A stretch of 9,184 nt of DNA, from NCBI GenBank assembly GCA_023420435.1, contig JAEZWE010000181.1, forward strand, positions 1-9,184, written 5' to 3'. Numbering within the stretch: position 1 is the stretch's first letter; every line of letters starts with the position of its first letter. This DNA comes from Bacteroidota bacterium. GTDB lineage: Bacteria > Bacteroidota > Bacteroidia > Flavobacteriales > Weeksellaceae. Shown here piece by piece: positions 1-6,912 of the stretch. The notes below the pieces were generated by a model, which ran no database searches, was not told the DNA's origin, and was given only the letters and a program-made list of their open reading frames with translations. The position numbers and the translations under genes are program-made.

Positions 1-174
1 GGAATAAGCAATATTGAGGTTTTCATCCGATTTCCAAGAATTTCCATACTGTCCTTTTCCTTTCGTTTGATTAAAAGTGTAAAGGGCACCGAAATCTAAA
101 TTGTTTTGAAGTAAAACATCAAGAACTTCGTCATTAGTAGAAAGACTTTTGGATTGGTAGAAAAATGGTGACAT
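1..174 (-). CDS. birA: Biotin--[acetyl-CoA-carboxylase] ligase, 5' part (runs off left edge)
   Basis: Reading leftward from an ATG at 174-172 gives 58 codons without a stop, the N-terminal part of a biotin-protein ligase. This cytoplasmic enzyme activates biotin as biotinyl-AMP and transfers it to a lysine of biotin carboxyl carrier proteins, so it supports acetyl-CoA carboxylase and fatty acid synthesis. Visible motifs are S-T-N at residues 12-14 (the substrate-binding STN of the family), Q-T at 36-37, and the glycine-rich biotinyl-AMP loop GKGQYG at 39-44 followed by N-S-W at 45-47 and N-x-x-x-S at 54-58. The catalytic domain begins almost at residue 1, so there is no N-terminal helix-turn-helix of the E. 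coli BirA type. I infer a monofunctional ligase rather than a biotin-operon repressor. It is divergent from rsfS across an 86-nt gap. The remainder of the protein lies outside the window. Confidence 0.88.
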   Translation of the reverse strand, partial: MSPFFYQSKSLSTNDEVLDVLLQNNLDFGALYTFNQTKGKGQYGNSWKSDENLNIAYS

Positions 175-233
175 TTATGAAAACTTTATGATTCGAAAGC
201 CTAAAAATAGGGCAATAAGTTAACAAAAAATAA

Positions 234-241
234 TAAATTTG
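234..241 (+). promoter_or_regulatory. Promoter -7 element upstream of rsfS-ftsH
   Basis: TAAATTTG matches the Bacteroidota -7 consensus TAnnTTTG and lies 19 nt before the rsfS start codon, so the leader would be short. I see no convincing TTTG -33 box 17-23 nt upstream, which makes this a partial match. It sits in the 86-nt AT-rich gap shared with birA. No clear birA promoter could be assigned on the other strand; the best candidate, TATTTTTA at 209-202, is weak. Confidence 0.5.
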
Positions 242-260
242 CAGATTATACAATTTTTTA

Positions 261-623
261 ATGAGTAACAGTAAAGAAAAACAAGCATTAATAGACAAAA
301 TAATAGAAGCAATTCAGGATACAAAAGGGGAAGATGTGATGATTTTCGATCTTTCGAAAATTGAAAATTCTGTGGCAGAAACTTTCATCATTTGTAGTGC
401 AAACTCCAATACACAAGTTTCAGCAATTGCCGGAAATATTGAAAAAAAAGTAAGAAACGAGTTGAAAGAAAGACCATGGCATGTAGAAGGTACGGATAAT
501 GCACTGTGGGTTTTGGTGGACTATGTTTCTGTTGTTGTACATGTTTTCCAGCGTCACATTCGTGAGTTTTACGAAATTGAGGAACTTTGGGGAGACGCGA
601 TAATTACAAAAATCGAAGATTAA
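261..623 (+). CDS. rsfS: Ribosome silencing factor RsfS (Iojap/RsfA family)
   Basis: This 120-residue protein has the size and pattern of RsfS. The family binds ribosomal protein uL14 on the large subunit and blocks joining to the small subunit, damping translation in starvation or stationary phase. Visible family features are the segment from D30 to S54 (F-D-L-S, then A-E-T-F-I-I-C-S-A-N-S), the GTDNALWVLVDY block at 77-88, V-H-V-F at 93-96 and the C-terminal YEIEELWGDA at 104-113. The ATG at 261 is preceded only by AT-rich sequence with no Shine-Dalgarno, as is usual in Bacteroidota. ftsH begins 16 nt after its stop, so the two are very probably cotranscribed. Elsewhere RsfS is often encoded next to nadD; pairing with birA and ftsH is, to my knowledge, the usual arrangement in flavobacteria. 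Confidence 0.95.
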   Translation: MSNSKEKQALIDKIIEAIQDTKGEDVMIFDLSKIENSVAETFIICSANSNTQVSAIAGNIEKKVRNELKERPWHVEGTDNALWVLVDYVSVVVHVFQRHIREFYEIEELWGDAIITKIED

Positions 624-639
624 TTTACATACATTTTAG

Positions 640-2622
640 ATGAACAATAAAGGATTTAACTGGTTTTTCCCGATTGCAATTCTTGGGGTAATACTGTTTT
701 TTGGAAGCAATATGTTTTCCGATGCAGGTAAAAATGAAATTACTGAAGAAAAGTTTTTTGAACTGATGAAAGGTGGGAAAGTTCAGGATGTTACCATTTA
801 CAGAGATACGTATAAAGCAGATGTTTTTCTTACACAATCTGCGAAAACCGAGTTAATAAAAAATGCCGAAAAACCCTCCAACAATCCGTTTTTAGCAATG
901 GATCCTGCTCCAAAAGCAGACTATTTGTTGAAATATGGCGATTTGCAGGTATTTTTAGAAAAATTCGACAAAACAAAAGCTGAAAATCCACAAATTAAAA
1001 CTACCAATGAAGTTACCTTAGCCGGAACTTTTATGGAAAGTTTCTTGATACAAATTGCAGTGGGATTAATCATTCTTTCCATTATTTATTTCGTGTTTTT
1101 CAGGAAAATGGCAGGTTCCAGTGGACCGGGAGGTCAAATTTTCTCGATAGGTAAATCCCGCGCGAAACTTTTTGATGAAAAAGAAAAAATAAATGTTACT
1201 TTTAAAGATGTTGCCGGTTTAGAAGGCGCAAAAGAAGAAGTTCAGGAGGTAGTAGATTTTCTTAAAAATTCTGAAAAATATACAAAACTTGGAGGTAAAA
1301 TTCCTAAAGGTGTTTTATTGGTGGGTCCTCCAGGAACAGGAAAAACTCTTTTAGCAAAAGCGGTTGCAGGAGAAGCAAAAGTTCCTTTCTTTTCACTTTC
1401 GGGTTCCGATTTTGTGGAAATGTTTGTTGGGGTAGGAGCTTCCAGAGTTCGTGATTTGTTTGCACAAGCTAAAGCAAAATCACCAGCAATTATTTTCATC
1501 GATGAAATTGATGCTATTGGTAGAGCAAGAGGAAAAGGAAATTTTACTGGAGGAAATGATGAAAGAGAAAATACTTTAAATCAGTTGCTTACAGAAATGG
1601 ACGGTTTTGGAACCGATACCAATGTTATTGTAATGGCAGCTACAAACCGTGCTGATATTTTAGATAAAGCATTAATGAGAGCTGGTCGTTTCGACCGATC
1701 TATTTATGTGGATTTACCGGAATTACATGAAAGAAAACAAATTTTTGAAGTTCATCTTTCAAAAATTAAATTAGATCCTTCTGTTGACCGAGAGTTTTTA
1801 GCTAAACAAACCCCAGGTTTTTCAGGAGCAGATATTGCCAATGTTTGTAATGAAGCAGCACTTATTGCAGCAAGAAACAATCATGAAGCGGTTAACAAAC
1901 AGGATTTTCTTGATGCAGTAGATCGAATTATCGGTGGTTTGGAAAAGAAAAATAAAGCGATTAAACCTTCTGAAAAGAAAAGAGTTGCTTATCATGAAGC
2001 AGGACATGCTGCAATTTCTTGGTTGGTAGAACACGCTGCACCACTTTTGAAAGTTACCATTGTTCCAAGAGGAAGATCTTTAGGAGCAGCTTGGTATTTG
2101 CCGGAAGAAAGATCATTAACCACAACCGAACAAATGTTGGACGAAATGTGTGCAACTTTAGGAGGAAGAGCTGCAGAACAAACCGCATTTGGAAATATTT
2201 CTACAGGAGCCCTTTCCGATTTGGAAAGAGTAACGAAACAAGCGCAAGCTATGGTAACGATTTATGGACTAAGCAATAATATTGGAAATATTTCTTATTA
2301 TGACAGTTCAGGACAATCTGAATACAGTTTTGGAAAACCTTATTCTGAAGAAACCGCGAAAAAAATTGATGTAGAAATAAAAGATATTATCGAAAATCAA
2401 TATGATCGTGCTTTGAAAATTTTAGCGGAAAACCGTCCGAAACTAGATGCTTTAGCAAGTAAACTTTTAGAAAAAGAAGTTATCTTCCGCGAAGACTTAG
2501 AGGAAATTTTTGGAAAAAGAGCTTGGGATCCTGAACTTACGGATCATCCTGTAGCCAATTCCGAGACCCCTTCCAACCAAACGGAAAACGTTGCAGCGCC
2601 GGAAAGTCCTACTCAACTTTAA
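640..2622 (+). CDS. ftsH: ATP-dependent zinc metalloprotease FtsH
   Basis: A 660-residue inner-membrane AAA+ protease, close to the E. coli length of 644. It unfolds and degrades membrane proteins and short-lived cytosolic regulators. Order of parts: transmembrane segment about 8-25, periplasmic domain about 26-134, transmembrane segment 135-154, AAA+ module from about 185 and M41 peptidase from about 440. Key residues: Walker A GPPGTGKT 229-236, pore motif MFVG 261-264, Walker B IFIDE 285-289, arginine-finger block with R350 and R353 (GRFDR 349-353), zinc site HEAGH 452-456, and D527 (in STGALSDLE) as the likely third zinc ligand. All catalytic residues are intact. The last roughly 25 residues are a polar, P/N/T-rich tail with no recognised domain. 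It follows rsfS by 16 nt and ends directly before a strong terminator. In E. coli FtsH balances LPS against phospholipid by degrading LpxC; whether it does so here is unknown. Confidence 0.98.
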   Translation: MNNKGFNWFFPIAILGVILFFGSNMFSDAGKNEITEEKFFELMKGGKVQDVTIYRDTYKADVFLTQSAKTELIKNAEKPSNNPFLAMDPAPKADYLLKYGDLQVFLEKFDKTKAENPQIKTTNEVTLAGTFMESFLIQIAVGLIILSIIYFVFFRKMAGSSGPGGQIFSIGKSRAKLFDEKEKINVTFKDVAGLEGAKEEVQEVVDFLKNSEKYTKLGGKIPKGVLLVGPPGTGKTLLAKAVAGEAKVPFFSLSGSDFVEMFVGVGASRVRDLFAQAKAKSPAIIFIDEIDAIGRARGKGNFTGGNDERENTLNQLLTEMDGFGTDTNVIVMAATNRADILDKALMRAGRFDRSIYVDLPELHERKQIFEVHLSKIKLDPSVDREFLAKQTPGFSGADIANVCNEAALIAARNNHEAVNKQDFLDAVDRIIGGLEKKNKAIKPSEKKRVAYHEAGHAAISWLVEHAAPLLKVTIVPRGRSLGAAWYLPEERSLTTTEQMLDEMCATLGGRAAEQTAFGNISTGALSDLERVTKQAQAMVTIYGLSNNIGNISYYDSSGQSEYSFGKPYSEETAKKIDVEIKDIIENQYDRALKILAENRPKLDALASKLLEKEVIFREDLEEIFGKRAWDPELTDHPVANSETPSNQTENVAAPESPTQL

Positions 2623-2625
2623 TAT

Positions 2626-2676
2626 AAAAAACCCGGAATTATGAAAATTTTCATCAATTTCCGGGTTTTTCTTTTT
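2626..2676 (+). terminator. Intrinsic terminator after ftsH
   Basis: A long inverted repeat starts 4 nt after the ftsH stop. The arm AAAAACCCGGAATT (2627-2640) pairs with AATTTCCGGGTTTTT (2656-2670), leaving one bulged base. The sequence between them, ATGAAAATTTTCAT at 2641-2654, is itself a perfect palindrome, so the hairpin can extend inward to a four-base loop. A T-rich tract follows to about 2680. It ends the rsfS-ftsH unit. The next gene has its own promoter-like element. Confidence 0.9.
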
Positions 2677-2715
2677 TCTTATACAAAAAATTCATAAATT
2701 TTTTAAATTATTTTT

Positions 2716-2723
2716 TACTTTTG
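2716..2723 (+). promoter_or_regulatory. Promoter -7 element for the LUD-cdsA-psd operon
   Basis: TACTTTTG fits TAnnTTTG exactly. It lies between the ftsH terminator and the TTG start at 2748, predicting a leader of about 15-20 nt. The expected -33 region is T-rich but has no clear TTTG. The position right after a terminator supports independent transcription of the three downstream genes. Confidence 0.55.
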
Positions 2724-2747
2724 TTCATATTATAATAACTGCTGAAA

Positions 2748-3329
2748 TTGAGCCTTTTTAAAAGATTTGTAAGTAAAATAACCAACCAACCTTCTGAAGA
2801 TGAAAATCAGAGTTTGGAAAAATTAGGAGATTCGCTGAAAAATGCTGATCTCGATTACAAGTTTGCTCAGCTCTTCACGCATTCCGGAGGTTTTTTTAAT
2901 TATTGTGCTGATGAGGCTGAAGCGCTTCAAACCCTCAATAAAATTCTGAAAATTGAGGATATCAAATCCGTTTTCTGTTGTGATAAAGATTTGAAAAATT
3001 TTATGGATGTAGTGAAAGTTTCTTACACGCCAACTTTAGAGCTTTTCAATGATGCTGCATTTATTACCTGTGAATATTTAATCGCTTATGACGGAAGAAT
3101 TATGTTATCGCACAACAATATTCTTCATTATCACTCATCCAGGCTTCCTGAGAAAATCATTATCATGGCGAATGTTTCTCAAATAGTTTCCAACCTTAAT
3201 GAAGCGATGTCCAAAATTAAGAGAAACGGAAATATTAAAAACCTAACTTCCATTAGTGGAAACCAAAACAAATTGGATTCACCAAGTGATAATAATTCAA
3301 AGCTTTTTCTTCTGCTTTTAGAAGATTAA
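2748..3329 (+). CDS. LUD-domain protein (LutC/YkgG-like)
   Basis: A 193-residue protein of the LUD (DUF162) superfamily, which includes LutC and part of LutB of lactate utilisation. The recognisable core is residues 102-145: D-A-A-F-I-T-C-E-Y, then A-Y-D-G-R-I-M-L-S, then S-R-L-P-E-K-I-I-I-M-A-N. This parallels the D-x-x-I-T-x-x-x-x-x-I-A-E-T-G-T pattern of LutC. The C-terminus (I-S-G-N at 169-172, then hydrophobic LFLLLLED at 186-193) matches the last LutC strand. The start is a TTG at 2748: an in-frame TAA lies at 2736-2738, and no ATG occurs before codon 86, which would remove half the protein. No lutA or lutB neighbour is present; instead it leads a phospholipid operon with cdsA 21 nt downstream. 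A role in lactate oxidation is therefore doubtful and the function is unknown. It has no membrane segment. Confidence 0.85.
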   Translation: MSLFKRFVSKITNQPSEDENQSLEKLGDSLKNADLDYKFAQLFTHSGGFFNYCADEAEALQTLNKILKIEDIKSVFCCDKDLKNFMDVVKVSYTPTLELFNDAAFITCEYLIAYDGRIMLSHNNILHYHSSRLPEKIIIMANVSQIVSNLNEAMSKIKRNGNIKNLTSISGNQNKLDSPSDNNSKLFLLLLED

Positions 3330-3350
3330 TAACTCTTTATTTATTTTATT

Positions 3351-4217
3351 TTGGACAAAAATTTTATTCAGCGAAGCGTTTCTGGATTATTTTATGTAAT
3401 GGTTGTGATTTTCTGCACCCATCCAATTGGAGCGCAGCTTCTTTCAAAAATAGTTCCTAATATTCAGCAACATCATCTTTATTTTGGATTTATTGTTTTA
3501 CTGTTATTTTTTGCTGCAAAAGAATGTATGACCATAATGAAATTCGGAAAAGGCTACGAAAAGTGGATTGTTTTTCCTTTAGTGGCTTTGGTTTTTTATC
3601 TTTTTGCGAAGCGATATTTCCAACACGATTTTTACTTTGATTTTAGATTATCTGAAATTTTAGGAATTTCTTTAATTCCTATAGCAGTAATTACCCTTTT
3701 CAAATATCCTAATGAATTGTATTTTGATAACGGTAAGTTAATTTTTACTGCTATTTATACCGCTTTACCATTTGGTCTAGCTTTGGGACTGCCCAAATAT
3801 TCAAGTATTGATAATCTTTTTACGTTAGAAGTTTTCTTTCTTTTTATTTTGATTTGGAGTAGCGATACTTTTGCGTACTTAACAGGAAAATTTTTTGGGA
3901 AACATAAAATGGTGCCTACAATTTCGCCAAAAAAAACTTGGGAAGGTTTTGCAGGAGGTGTTGTTTTGACCATAGTTTTAGGTTTTTTTATTGAAAAATA
4001 TTTCCCGGAATTGCGAGGAAACTGGATGATTGTTGGGTTTTTAGTTTCTGCTTTTGCTCCATTTGGAGATTTGGTTGAAAGCCAACTGAAAAGAAATTTT
4101 GGGGTTAAAGACAGTGGAAATATCATTCCTGGGCATGGTGGAATTTTGGACCGTTTAGACAGTTTTATTATTGCTGTTCCTGTTGTATATTTGTATTTCA
4201 TATTGGATCGTTTGTAA
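3351..4217 (+). CDS. cdsA: Phosphatidate cytidylyltransferase (CDP-diacylglycerol synthase)
   Basis: A 288-residue polytopic membrane enzyme that converts phosphatidate and CTP to CDP-diacylglycerol and pyrophosphate, the branch point for all phospholipid head groups. The family signature is complete at residues 244-270: S244, K247-R248, K253-D254, G256, then P260, HGG at 262-264 and DRLD at 267-270. A second conserved cytosolic stretch is SDTFAYLTGKFFGKHKM (171-187), followed by S192-P193-K194-K195-T196-W197-E198-G199. Several hydrophobic helices are visible, for example about 12-26, 43-57, 72-86, 104-117, 160-175, 200-214, 225-240 and 271-285. The start is a TTG at 3351; its N-terminus (MDKNFIQRSVSG) fits the family, whereas the first in-frame ATG, codon 17, would cut into the first helix. 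It follows the LUD gene by 21 nt and precedes psd by 17 nt. Confidence 0.96.
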   Translation: MDKNFIQRSVSGLFYVMVVIFCTHPIGAQLLSKIVPNIQQHHLYFGFIVLLLFFAAKECMTIMKFGKGYEKWIVFPLVALVFYLFAKRYFQHDFYFDFRLSEILGISLIPIAVITLFKYPNELYFDNGKLIFTAIYTALPFGLALGLPKYSSIDNLFTLEVFFLFILIWSSDTFAYLTGKFFGKHKMVPTISPKKTWEGFAGGVVLTIVLGFFIEKYFPELRGNWMIVGFLVSAFAPFGDLVESQLKRNFGVKDSGNIIPGHGGILDRLDSFIIAVPVVYLYFILDRL

Positions 4218-4234
4218 AATTTTAAAAATATTTA

Positions 4235-4888
4235 ATGAAACTTCATAAAGAATCGAAAGGAACCATCATTGTTGCTACTCTTTTATTGGGCATTGTTGGT
4301 TTTGCAGCGGTCTATTTTTTAGAAATTTGGTCGTTATTAATTATAGTTCCGCTTTTAATCATTTATGGATTGGTGTTTTGGTTTTTCAGGGTTCCGGAAC
4401 GGGAAATTCTGGATCACAAAGAAAATGTTATAGCTCCGGTTGATGGAAAAGTGGTGATGATAAAAGTGGTTGAGGAAGAGGAATTTTTGAAAGGACAAGC
4501 TATTCAAATTTCGATTTTTATGTCACCTTTAAATGTTCATATTTGCCGTTATCCTGTTTCAGGAAAAGTAATTTATAAAAAATATCATCCGGGAAAATAT
4601 TTGGTTGCATGGCACGAAAAATCTTCGACTGAAAATGAAAGAACTACAGTTGCTGTGGAAAGTTTAACCAATCATAAAGTGGTTTTTAGACAAATTGCTG
4701 GTTATGTGGCGAGAAGAATTGTTTTTTATTGTCATGAAGGAGATACTGCAAAAGCTGGACACGAATATGGATTCATAAAATTCGGTTCAAGAATGGATGT
4801 TTTTCTTCCTTTAGATTCTGAAATTGTTTGTAAAATAGGGGATAAAACAAAAGGAGGAATTGATGTTATTGCAAAAATGAAGGAATAA
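4235..4888 (+). CDS. psd: Phosphatidylserine decarboxylase proenzyme (short type)
   Basis: A 217-residue pyruvoyl-dependent decarboxylase that makes phosphatidylethanolamine from phosphatidylserine at the inner membrane. It belongs to the short Psd class, well under the roughly 320 residues of E. coli Psd. Two hydrophobic segments at about 10-29 and 32-51 anchor it. The self-cleavage site is F-G-S-R at 183-186: the chain should break between G184 and S185, and S185 becomes the pyruvoyl group of a 33-residue alpha subunit. By comparison with the E. coli Asp-His-Ser triad, D70 (in APVDG) and H102 (in LNVH) are the likely partners; this alignment was made by eye. It is the last gene of the LUD-cdsA-psd unit. 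No phosphatidylserine synthase gene (pssA) is in the window. The start ATG has only AT-rich sequence before it. Confidence 0.95.
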   Translation: MKLHKESKGTIIVATLLLGIVGFAAVYFLEIWSLLIIVPLLIIYGLVFWFFRVPEREILDHKENVIAPVDGKVVMIKVVEEEEFLKGQAIQISIFMSPLNVHICRYPVSGKVIYKKYHPGKYLVAWHEKSSTENERTTVAVESLTNHKVVFRQIAGYVARRIVFYCHEGDTAKAGHEYGFIKFGSRMDVFLPLDSEIVCKIGDKTKGGIDVIAKMKE

Positions 4889-4907
4889 AATCTTAAAATA
4901 GATCAAC

Positions 4908-4936
4908 AAAAAAACCGGAAATATTCCGGTTTTTTT
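4908..4936. terminator. Bidirectional terminator between psd and the ABC exporter gene
   Basis: A perfect inverted repeat: seven A, CCGGAA, the loop ATA, TTCCGG, seven T. The stem is flanked by an A tract on one side and a T tract on the other, so it can act as an intrinsic terminator on either strand. It lies 19 nt after the psd stop and one base beyond the convergent ABC exporter stop codon (4940-4938). Confidence 0.92.
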
Positions 4937-4937
4937 A

Positions 4938-6770
4938 TTATTCAAAATTCTGTAAATCAACTAATTTCCGGTATACACCATCTTTATTGTACAGTTCATT
5001 GTGTGTTCCTTGTTCCATAATTTTTCCTTTTTCCATCACCACAATTTGATCTGCTTTTTGAATGGTTGATAAGCGGTGCGCAATGACCAGAGAAGTTCTG
5101 TTTTCCATCATATGTTCTAAAGCATCTTGAACCAACCTTTCAGATTCGGTATCTAATGCAGAAGTGGCTTCATCCAAAATCATAATTGGTGGATTTTTCA
5201 AAACCGCTCTTGCAATGGAGATTCTTTGCTTTTGTCCGCCAGATAATTTTCCGCCAGCTTCACCAATTCCGGTATCGTAACCATGAGGTAAATCCAGAAT
5301 AAAATCATTAGCATTGGCAATTTTTGCAGCGTTTTGAACATCGTTTTTTCCAGCTTTTAAATTTCCTAATGCGATGTTATTATTGATGGAATCATTAAAC
5401 AAAATATTGTCTTGTGTAACCAAGCCGAAAAGCTTTCTGTAGCTGGAAAGTTTAATGTTTTTGATGTTTACGCCATCAATCAGAATTTCACCTTCCTGAA
5501 CATCGTAAAATCTTGTAATTAAGTTCGCAAGCGTACTTTTTCCACTTCCACTTTGCCCTACAAGAGCCACCGATTTTCCTTTTGGTATGGTTAAAGAGAA
5601 ATTGTCTAAAATTTTTCGGTCTTCGTAACCAAAGCTGATGTTTTTAAATTCAATTTTATCTTTTAAATCATCAATTTCTACTGCATTTTCAATTTCTTTT
5701 ATCTGATAATCTGCATCTAAAATTTCAAAAACCCTTTTTGCAGAAACTTCCCCTTTCTGAAAATTTGAAATTGCATTGGAAAGCTTTTTCAAAGGATCCA
5801 AAATGGTGTAAAACAAAGAAATGTAAACGATAAATTCGGCTCCAGACAAACCTTTTCCTTGTAATGCGAGTTTTCCTCCGAAATAAACAATCATTCCAAT
5901 AGTAAATGCTCCTAAAAGTTCACTTACCGGAGAAGCTAAAGCTTTTTTCTTGAAAAGTTTTAAGGAGAGATGTCTAATCGTATTTAAAGTGTTGTCAAAA
6001 CGTTTTTGAATTTGTGAAGAAGCATCAAAAATTTTAATGACTTTTAAACCCACCAAAGTTTCATCAACATAAGAATACATTTTCCCTAATTCGTTTTGCG
6101 CTTCTCCAGTGTCTCTTTTCAGACTTTTACCAATCATAGAAATTAATGTTCCCATTATTGGAAAAACGATTAAAGTAAAAATGGTTAACTGAAAATTTGA
6201 GTACAAAAGATAACCCATGGTTAGAATAATAACAATAGGAGATCTAATGATATCGATTAAGCTGTTTAAAATATTTCCCTCTATTTCGGCAACATCAGAA
6301 GTAATTCTTGCGAAAATGTCTCCTTTTCTGGTGTCGCTGAAAAAAGAAACCGGTAAATCCAAAATCTTTTTATGAAGTCGGCTTCTAAAATCTCGTGAAA
6401 CTCCGGTTCTTGAATAGGTCAGATAAAATTCAGAAAAATTACTGAAAATATTTCGAAACAAAAACATGGAAATAAAAATGATACAAGTAATTAAAAGCAC
6501 AAATTCAGGGCCTTTATTTTCTTGGAGTTCTTGAATAAAAAAATTAAAACTGTCCTTTAAATAACTTCCAATACTGAAAATGTCACCATTATATTCCGGC
6601 TTTATTTCAATTTTTGGAGTTTTTTTATCAAAGAGAATATTCAGAACCGGAATAAAAAATAACATCGCTACAATATTGAAAAGCGCATACAAGATGTTAA
6701 AAAAAATTCCTGCAAAAAGAGATTTATTATAAGGCAAAATGTACTGGATTGCCCTTTTGTAATAGTTCAT
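4938..6770 (-). CDS. MsbA-like ABC exporter (fused permease and ATPase)
   Basis: A 610-residue half-transporter with permease and ATPase in one chain, expected to work as a homodimer in the inner membrane. Six transmembrane helices are visible at about 18-47, 88-109, 174-192, 195-214, 283-303 and 311-326. The nucleotide-binding domain starts near 372. It has Walker A GQSGSGKST 405-413, Q-loop Q453, signature LSGGQ 509-513, Walker B ending at D533 with catalytic E534, and switch H565; all are intact. The architecture is that of MsbA, the lipid A-core flippase, but multidrug and peptide exporters of the same superfamily look alike, so the substrate is not decided by sequence. The neighbouring phospholipid genes weakly favour a lipid role. 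The ATG at 6770 fits the family N-terminus (MNYYKRAIQYILPY). It is transcribed opposite to psd, with its own promoter-like element. Confidence 0.93.
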   Translation of the reverse strand: MNYYKRAIQYILPYNKSLFAGIFFNILYALFNIVAMLFFIPVLNILFDKKTPKIEIKPEYNGDIFSIGSYLKDSFNFFIQELQENKGPEFVLLITCIIFISMFLFRNIFSNFSEFYLTYSRTGVSRDFRSRLHKKILDLPVSFFSDTRKGDIFARITSDVAEIEGNILNSLIDIIRSPIVIILTMGYLLYSNFQLTIFTLIVFPIMGTLISMIGKSLKRDTGEAQNELGKMYSYVDETLVGLKVIKIFDASSQIQKRFDNTLNTIRHLSLKLFKKKALASPVSELLGAFTIGMIVYFGGKLALQGKGLSGAEFIVYISLFYTILDPLKKLSNAISNFQKGEVSAKRVFEILDADYQIKEIENAVEIDDLKDKIEFKNISFGYEDRKILDNFSLTIPKGKSVALVGQSGSGKSTLANLITRFYDVQEGEILIDGVNIKNIKLSSYRKLFGLVTQDNILFNDSINNNIALGNLKAGKNDVQNAAKIANANDFILDLPHGYDTGIGEAGGKLSGGQKQRISIARAVLKNPPIMILDEATSALDTESERLVQDALEHMMENRTSLVIAHRLSTIQKADQIVVMEKGKIMEQGTHNELYNKDGVYRKLVDLQNFE

Positions 6771-6787
6771 TAAAATAAATTGAAAAG

Positions 6788-6795
6788 CAAAATTA
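6788..6795 (-). promoter_or_regulatory. Promoter -7 element for the ABC exporter gene
   Basis: On the minus strand this reads TAATTTTG, an exact TAnnTTTG match, ending 17 nt before the start codon. No clear TTTG -33 box is present about 19-21 nt further upstream. A terminator for the preceding gene lies 62 nt upstream, which supports a separate promoter here. Confidence 0.42.
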
Positions 6796-6856
6796 CGGAA
6801 ATTTAATTCAGTTGCATTTTTAAGAGACGTACGAAAGATGATTTTACTTTGTAAAA

Positions 6857-6887
6857 CAAAAAAACAGCTCCAAAATTGGAACTGTTT
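6857..6887 (-). terminator. Intrinsic terminator after the DUF4293 gene
   Basis: On the minus strand the RNA would fold as AAACAG, U, UCCAA, a two-base loop, UUGGA, G, CUGUUU, with a G-U wobble at the interior position. A run of T (plus-strand A at 6858-6864) follows the stem. On the plus strand the wobble becomes a C-A mismatch, so the structure is better suited to leftward termination. It lies 25 nt after the DUF4293 stop and separates it from the ABC exporter gene. Confidence 0.78.
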
Positions 6888-6912
6888 ACACTCAAAAAAA
6901 ATCGTTGTAAGG

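Noticed and set aside
202..227. Possible birA promoter on the minus strand (TTTG at 227-224, TATTTTTA at 209-202)
   Set aside because: The spacer is only 14 nt against the usual 17-23, and the last base of the -7 element departs from consensus.
1242..1499. Minus-strand open frame of 85 codons opposite the ftsH Walker A and B region
   Set aside because: It is a mirror of the conserved FtsH ATPase codons; no independent evidence for a gene.
3755..4201. Minus-strand open frame of 148 codons opposite cdsA
   Set aside because: It is antisense to the conserved CdsA signature, basic and low in complexity, and has no promoter or family resemblance. The sense frame is clearly coding.
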